Below, in pieces: positions 6,827-12,601 of a DNA stretch of 12,601 bases; position 1 is the first letter of the stretch; each line of letters begins with the position of its first letter. Under the pieces are notes generated by a model. It was not told where the DNA came from and ran no database searches. It saw nothing but the letters and a program-made list of their open reading frames with translations. Made by a program: the position numbers and the translations under genes. Source of the stretch: Comamonadaceae bacterium (GTDB lineage: Bacteria > Pseudomonadota > Gammaproteobacteria > Burkholderiales > Burkholderiaceae_C). The stretch is from assembly GCA_947374105.1 (NCBI GenBank), contig CANCAO010000016.1, forward strand, positions 1-12,601, written 5' to 3'.

Positions 6827-8590
6827 TCAGGTTGTGAATTGCAGCGTTGCCAGCCGAGCGTAAACACCATTCGTTTTGAGCAGAGACTCATGGGTTCCCT
6901 CTTCCACAATGCGCCCGTGGTCAATGACCACAATACGATCCGCCTTTTGTACCGTAGCCAACCGGTGCGCAATGACCAGTGTGGTTCTATCCCGCATGGC
7001 GGAGTCGAGCGCGGCCTGAACCATGCGCTCGCTTTCGGCGTCCAGTGCGCTGGTGGCTTCGTCCAGCAAGAGCAGCGGCGGATTTTTCAAAATGGCACGC
7101 GCAATGGCAATGCGCTGGCGCTGGCCACCGCTCAGCCGAACGCCACGTTCACCTAAAAACGTGTCATAGCCCTCGGGTAGTGCGATGATGAACTCATGCG
7201 CAAATGCGGCCAGTGCCGCCGCATGAACCTCTTTATCGCTGGCCTGTGGATTGCCGTAGCGAATGTTCTCCAGCGCGCTGCTTGAAAAAATCACCGCGTC
7301 TTGCGGCACGATGCCGATGCGGGCGCGCAAGTCATGCAGCGCCAGTTCGCGTGTGGGCAAACCATCCAGCAAGATGCGGCCAGTCGTTGGGTCATAAAAA
7401 CGCAGTAGCAAATGGAATACGGTGCTCTTTCCCGCGCCGCTGGGACCGACAAGTGCCACTGTCTCGCCTTTCCTGATCGTCAAGGTGAAATCAGTCAGGG
7501 CAGCCAGTAAAGGGCGTGAAGGGTAGTGAAACGTGATGGCTTCAAAACGGATTGAGCTTCCTTCCTGCGAGATGGGCGCTGCTCGCGGATTCATGGGCGA
7601 GGCAACGGGCGAACGGCTGGTCAGCAACTCCATCAGTCGCTCGGTCGCACCTGCTGCGCGCAGCAAGTCGCCATACACCTCGCCCAGAACCGCAAACGCA
7701 CTAGCCAGAATGATGATGTAGAGCACGGTTTGCCCCAAATGCCCGGCCGTGATGTCGCCGCGCGCAACCGCTTGTGTACCCTGGTACAAGCCCCACAAGA
7801 GTGCGCCTGAGGTGGCGATGATGATGAAGGCGACCAGCACCGAGCGTGCCCGTGCGCGCCGCACAGCGGTTTGGAAGGCGCGATCGGTTGAGGTATCAAA
7901 ACGTGCAGCTTCGCGCGCTTCGGCTGTGTAGCTCTGTACTACTGGAATGGCATTGAGCACCTCCGCTGCCATGGCACTGGAATCGGCTAGGCGGTCCTGA
8001 CTGGCGCGTGAGAGCTTGCGCACGCGGCGTCCAAACCACACCGCAGGAATCACGATCAGAACCAGAACGCCCAGCACTTGCAACATCACCGTCGGGTTGT
8101 GCCACACCAGCATGCCCAGGGCCCCGATGCCCATCACCGCATTGCGCAGCCCCATGGAGAGCGACGAGCCCACGACTGTTTGCACCAGTGTTGTGTCAGC
8201 GCTCAAGCGCGAAAGAACTTCGCCGGTTTGTGTGGTTTCAAAAAATGCCGGGCTTTGTTGCAACACATGGCGATAGACTGCGTTGCGCAGGTCGGCCGTC
8301 ACCCGCTCACCCAACCAGCTCACCAGATAAAACCGTACTGCCGAAAACATACCCAAAGCCGCAGCCACCGCAAACAACCCTGCAAAGTGCTCGCGTAAGG
8401 CCATCACCTGTGACCCTTTGTCTTGTGGCATCAAGCCGCCATCAATCAGGCTGCCCAACGCCAGCGGAAACATCAAGGTGGCGGCAGCCGCTAATACCAA
8501 GAAGATCAAAGCCAGCGCAATACGAGTCCGGTAGGGCCGTAAAAAAGGGCGCAGACCGCTCAGTGATTTTGGACTGCTGGTCGCACCCAC
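6827..8590 (-). CDS. ABCB/MsbA-type ABC exporter, fused membrane and ATPase domains
   Basis: Half-transporter of 587 residues expected to work as a homodimer in the inner membrane, exporting an unknown hydrophobic or lipid-like substrate. Residues 20-310 form a type I exporter membrane domain with about six helices (roughly 23-48, 70-92, 145-165, 168-186, 250-272, 288-308). Residues 345-585 form the ATPase: Walker A GPSGAGKST at 382-390, Q-loop Q430, signature LSGGQ at 486-490, Walker B LLLLD at 506-510 followed by E511, and switch H542. It resembles the 'MsbA-related' exporters common in proteobacteria rather than lipid A MsbA itself. The GTG at 8590 follows the chitosanase TGA with no gap, and GAGG (8600-8597) lies 6 bases upstream inside the chitosanase gene, so translation is probably coupled. 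Confidence 0.93.
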   Translation of the reverse strand: MGATSSPKSLSGLRPFLRPYRTRIALALIFLVLAAAATLMFPLALGSLIDGGLMPQDKGSQVMALREHFAGLFAVAAALGMFSAVRFYLVSWLGERVTADLRNAVYRHVLQQSPAFFETTQTGEVLSRLSADTTLVQTVVGSSLSMGLRNAVMGIGALGMLVWHNPTVMLQVLGVLVLIVIPAVWFGRRVRKLSRASQDRLADSSAMAAEVLNAIPVVQSYTAEAREAARFDTSTDRAFQTAVRRARARSVLVAFIIIATSGALLWGLYQGTQAVARGDITAGHLGQTVLYIIILASAFAVLGEVYGDLLRAAGATERLMELLTSRSPVASPMNPRAAPISQEGSSIRFEAITFHYPSRPLLAALTDFTLTIRKGETVALVGPSGAGKSTVFHLLLRFYDPTTGRILLDGLPTRELALHDLRARIGIVPQDAVIFSSSALENIRYGNPQASDKEVHAAALAAFAHEFIIALPEGYDTFLGERGVRLSGGQRQRIAIARAILKNPPLLLLDEATSALDAESERMVQAALDSAMRDRTTLVIAHRLATVQKADRIVVIDHGRIVEEGTHESLLKTNGVYARLATLQFTT

Positions 8591-9457
8591 TCAAAGCCTC
8601 GCAGACTGAGTGGTACCAATTTCAAAAGGCGTATTGTTAACTTTGAAGACCAGTGGCAGCTTGAGTGAGAAATTTCCATGATTTAGAAATTTACGTTGCA
8701 CGGTATCCACCCGTGAGGTGTTCTGGTGGCCGAGCTCTCTTTGCATCGCGGCTATTCGCGCATTCAAAAAGGCGTGGAGGTAAGTGGCCTCGTCGCCGCC
8801 TTGTGACGGTGATTTGGCGTGCTTGAGGGCTGCAGCGCGGATGTTGTCGTAACTGTTGGCGTCATCACCAGGGCCATGCATGACGATGGCGTCGAAGTAC
8901 GCAAATTGCCCCAACTCTCGTAGTCCATCTTTCATGGCCTGACTGACCGCTGGATTGAAGTAAACGCGGTCGCATTCGTATTCCTGGGCTTCCTGAAATT
9001 TCGGGTCTTGCGCGGCCTGCACCCATGCGGCCTCAAAGGATGGTCCCAGCCCTTCGATTGATGATGTGCCGTCCACCTTTTTCAAAGCAGGAATGAAACG
9101 AGTCAAGACGTTGTCAGGGGCGATTTTCTGGTACTTTTCAACCAAAGCGAGCATGTCGTGCGTACGCGAGGTGAAGCCGATGATGCCAGCGGTATAGCCC
9201 CGGTTTTCATGATCATTGCCTTCAACGTTGTACTTGATGAAAGCATACTGTTGCTGCCAGTCGAGTGATGAGTTTTCAGCCGCTGAGACGAGTTGTCTGG
9301 CAATGTTTTTTTTCTCAGGCGCATACAAACCGCCATGGCGCGTGTTGGCCTCGGTCTGTGCCATCTCTTTGGGTGAGCAGCCCGCCGTTAGGCCGGCGAT
9401 CATGCCGAGGTATAAACAAACAAAGCAGTAATGAGCAAATGAGCGAAAATTTTGCAT
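8591..9457 (-). CDS. csn: GH46 chitosanase, predicted lipoprotein
   Basis: Predicted endo-acting chitosanase cutting beta-1,4-linked glucosamine chains, 288 residues. Most of the protein aligns by eye with the Streptomyces N174-type GH46 enzymes: AENSSLDW (residues 60-67) with the general acid E61, RGYTAGIIGFTS, the PALKKV segment, DRVYFNPAVSQAMKDGLRELGQFAYFDAIVMHGPG, QGGDEATYL and TSRVDTVQRKFL. The general base (D40 in N174) falls in an enlarged loop here (NVEGNDHENRGYT), so D82 or E84 must supply it; which one is unclear. The N-terminus is a signal peptide ending in LTAGC with C27 as the likely lipidation site and serine at +2, suggesting outer-membrane attachment. No good ribosome binding site precedes the ATG. 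It lies directly upstream of the exporter. Confidence 0.92.
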   Translation of the reverse strand: MQNFRSFAHYCFVCLYLGMIAGLTAGCSPKEMAQTEANTRHGGLYAPEKKNIARQLVSAAENSSLDWQQQYAFIKYNVEGNDHENRGYTAGIIGFTSRTHDMLALVEKYQKIAPDNVLTRFIPALKKVDGTSSIEGLGPSFEAAWVQAAQDPKFQEAQEYECDRVYFNPAVSQAMKDGLRELGQFAYFDAIVMHGPGDDANSYDNIRAAALKHAKSPSQGGDEATYLHAFLNARIAAMQRELGHQNTSRVDTVQRKFLNHGNFSLKLPLVFKVNNTPFEIGTTQSARL

Positions 9458-9592
9458 TGGACAGTGGGGGGAGGGGTGCCTTGTGAACTAGAAGTATCAT
9501 TCTAAGATGATCTTGCGAAGCCCTACATTTTTACGCCCAAAGCCGCATTAATGCCATCTCCTTTATCGGGTATGTCCAGCTTAAACCTCAAG
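9458..9592 (-). promoter_or_regulatory. Spacer upstream of the chitosanase with an orphan strong ribosome binding site
   Basis: This is the 135-base leader between the GntR gene and the chitosanase, both on the minus strand. A strong AAGGAG (9563-9558) precedes a tiny reading frame that starts at 9557 or, with better 9-base spacing, at 9548 and ends at TAA 9533-9531 (8 or 5 codons). Upstream, TTGAGG and CGATAA on the minus strand (about 9591 to 9564) have 17-base spacing and could be a weak promoter. Just before the chitosanase ATG the strand is C-rich (rich in G on the plus strand) and has no ribosome binding site. The assignment is tentative. Confidence 0.35.
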
Positions 9593-10249
9593 CTATCCCG
9601 CAGCCTCCTGCCCACTCTCAATATGCGCCCGCATAGCAGCCTGCGCTGCGCCAGGATTGCGTTGCTTTAACGCCGCCATGATGGCGTTGTGCTCAGCCAA
9701 AGACTCTTCAATCCGCCCTGCTTTGAGTAGCGACTGCGCGCGGTTGAGCTTCATTACTTTGCGCAAGTCGGCCACCATTTGGTCGCGCCAGCGGTTGTTG
9801 GCCACCTCCAGCAGCTTGTGATGAAAGGCCTCGTTGACGGCGAAAAATTTCACGCGGTCTTTGGTCGCTTTTCCCAGTTGCTGGTGCAGGGCTTCTAATT
9901 CTTGAAGTTGTGCTTCTGTGGCAAGGGCCGCCGCCGCGGCGGCAGCGTCGGCCTCCAGCACGGCCATCAAATGGAACACGTCGCGCAGGTCTTTGTCATT
10001 CACCTCGGTCACGTAGGCGCCGCGCCGCATTTTCATGGTGACTAGGCCCTCCGTGGCCAGCACTTTGATAGCCTCGCGCAGGGGGGTGCGGCTGATGCCG
10101 TATTCGGCGGCGAGTTTGAGCTCGTCAATCCAGGCGCCGGGCTCCATGTCGCCTTGGGCGGCTTTAAAAATGCGTTGACGCAGCAGCTCGGCCACCTCTT
10201 CGTACAGGGCGCGAGGTTTCAGTCGGTCGTGGGGGACAGCGGCGTTCAT
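9593..10249 (-). CDS. GntR-family regulator, FadR subgroup (FCD domain)
   Basis: Transcription factor of 218 residues. Residues 15-80 are a winged helix-turn-helix of GntR type (LYEEVAELLRQRIF, then LAAEYGISRTPLREAIKVLATEGLV and a wing RRGAYV). Residues 88-212 form an all-helical FCD ligand domain; H143, H187 and H209 are at the usual metal-binding positions, with N139 where many members have D. An alanine run at 101-110 is unusual but in a helix. It is divergent from scpA with 71 bases between start codons, so the likely targets are scpA-meaB and its own gene, with an acyl-CoA or carboxylate-type effector. This is inference from position. No clear ribosome binding site precedes the ATG. Confidence 0.92.
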   Translation of the reverse strand: MNAAVPHDRLKPRALYEEVAELLRQRIFKAAQGDMEPGAWIDELKLAAEYGISRTPLREAIKVLATEGLVTMKMRRGAYVTEVNDKDLRDVFHLMAVLEADAAAAAAALATEAQLQELEALHQQLGKATKDRVKFFAVNEAFHHKLLEVANNRWRDQMVADLRKVMKLNRAQSLLKAGRIEESLAEHNAIMAALKQRNPGAAQAAMRAHIESGQEAAG

Positions 10250-10320
10250 GCGCTAAAGTTTACAACAAAATTGAATTTTGAATTTATAATTACAGAAGAA
10301 CTTTTGAGTAAAATTCAACC
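10250..10320. promoter_or_regulatory. Divergent promoter/operator region between the GntR gene and scpA
   Basis: An AT-rich 71-base intergenic stretch in a GC-rich neighbourhood. A perfect TATAAT lies at 10285-10290 on the plus strand, placing an scpA start of transcription near 10297. No matching -35 is seen at 17 bases (a TTTACA at 10259-10264 is 20 bases away), which would suit an activated promoter. On the minus strand the same bases give TATAAA (10288-10283) with TTTACT at 18 bases, a possible regulator promoter. Candidate operators are the 13-base palindrome AAAATTGAATTTT (10267-10279) and a 9-base inverted pair TTGAATTTT (10271-10279) / AAAATTCAA (10310-10318). Confidence 0.6.
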
Positions 10321-12501
<2,181 letters not shown>

Positions 12502-12601
12502 GTGTCTGTCGCCCCGATTTCTGTCGAGGCCATCACGGCAGCCGATGGCACGGCCCAACGCCGTGCCATTGCTAAAGCCATCACCCTGCTCGAATCCACC
12601 C
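12502..12601 (+). CDS. meaB: MeaB/ArgK-type GTPase chaperone of methylmalonyl-CoA mutase (partial, 5' end)
   Basis: The first 33 codons are present before the window ends. The frame starts with GTG directly after the scpA TAA and includes QRRAIAKAITLLEST, the conserved opening helix of the MeaB/ArgK (formerly LAO/AO transport ATPase) family. AGAAGG (12485-12490) lies 11 bases upstream as a possible ribosome binding site. In this family the G-protein loads and protects the B12 cofactor of the mutase, which fits its position next to scpA. The GTPase motifs lie beyond the window, so the call rests on this helix and the gene order. Confidence 0.85.
   Translation, partial: MSVAPISVEAITAADGTAQRRAIAKAITLLEST

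Noticed and set aside
6824..6840. Hairpin AATTCA-GGTTG-TGAATT at the exporter stop codon as a terminator
   Set aside because: It has only 6 AT-rich pairs and no T-run follows in the direction of transcription.
8591..8593. The single TGA between the chitosanase and the exporter as a site of recoding into one long fusion protein
   Set aside because: Both proteins have complete family boundaries, the exporter has its own ribosome binding site, no recoding structure is evident, and a lipoprotein-exporter fusion makes little topological sense.
8008..8640. A 210-codon open frame on the plus strand over the exporter and chitosanase
   Set aside because: It is antisense to two genes with clear families. 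Its composition (rich in R, P, S, T) is typical of a shadow frame in GC-rich DNA, and it has no recognisable domain.
9578..9594. AGCTT/AAGCT inverted repeat at the GntR stop codon as a terminator
   Set aside because: It has only 5 pairs and no T-tract, and could easily be chance.
9930..9943. 14-base perfect GC palindrome in the GntR gene
   Set aside because: It falls in the run of alanine codons (GCC/GCG), which produces such palindromes without any other function.

Overview
The window looks like a chromosomal segment of a betaproteobacterium, most likely Burkholderiales/Comamonadaceae (Rhodoferax/Polaromonas-like). That rests on the nuoL-nuoM-nuoN-DUF2818-Nudix-DUF1178 gene order, the divergent GntR/methylmalonyl-CoA mutase pair, the protein flavour and the moderately high GC. 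The genus is inference.

Layout. (1) 1-4477, plus strand: the 3' end of the respiratory complex I operon (end of nuoL, then nuoM and nuoN), continuing with tight spacing or overlap into a small three-helix membrane protein (DUF2818), a Nudix hydrolase of ADP-ribose pyrophosphatase type and a zinc-ribbon-like DUF1178 protein. (2) 4485-5674: a complete IS3-family (IS407-like) insertion sequence flanked by a 4-bp AGGG duplication. It has ~39-bp imperfect inverted repeats, orfA/orfB in a -1 arrangement with a canonical A6G slippery site plus an 11-bp stem-loop, and a second hairpin over the orfA ribosome binding site. (3) 5756-6712, minus strand: cheV, a CheW-REC chemotaxis coupling protein, convergent with the nuo operon. 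(4) 6827-9457, minus strand: a GH46 chitosanase with a lipoprotein signal, followed with no gap by an ABCB/MsbA-type ABC exporter. (5) 9593-12601: a FadR-type GntR regulator (minus) divergent from scpA, full-length B12-dependent methylmalonyl-CoA mutase (plus), followed directly by the start of meaB, its G-protein chaperone.

How the parts work together. NuoL/M/N are the proton-pumping antiporter-like subunits of complex I, and the three genes behind nuoN probably share its transcript. ScpA and MeaB form the usual propionyl-/methylmalonyl-CoA to succinyl-CoA unit, and the divergent GntR protein is the obvious candidate regulator through a short AT-rich intergenic region with a near-perfect promoter and palindromes. 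The chitosanase and exporter appear translationally coupled, but why they are paired is unknown.

Most of the window is ordinary core metabolism. The least explained parts are the chitosanase/exporter pair, the DUF2818-Nudix-DUF1178 tail of the complex I operon, and the two RNA structures in the insertion sequence. I see no CRISPR array, tRNA, rRNA or recognised defence system. There is no gene-free stretch over 300 bases.
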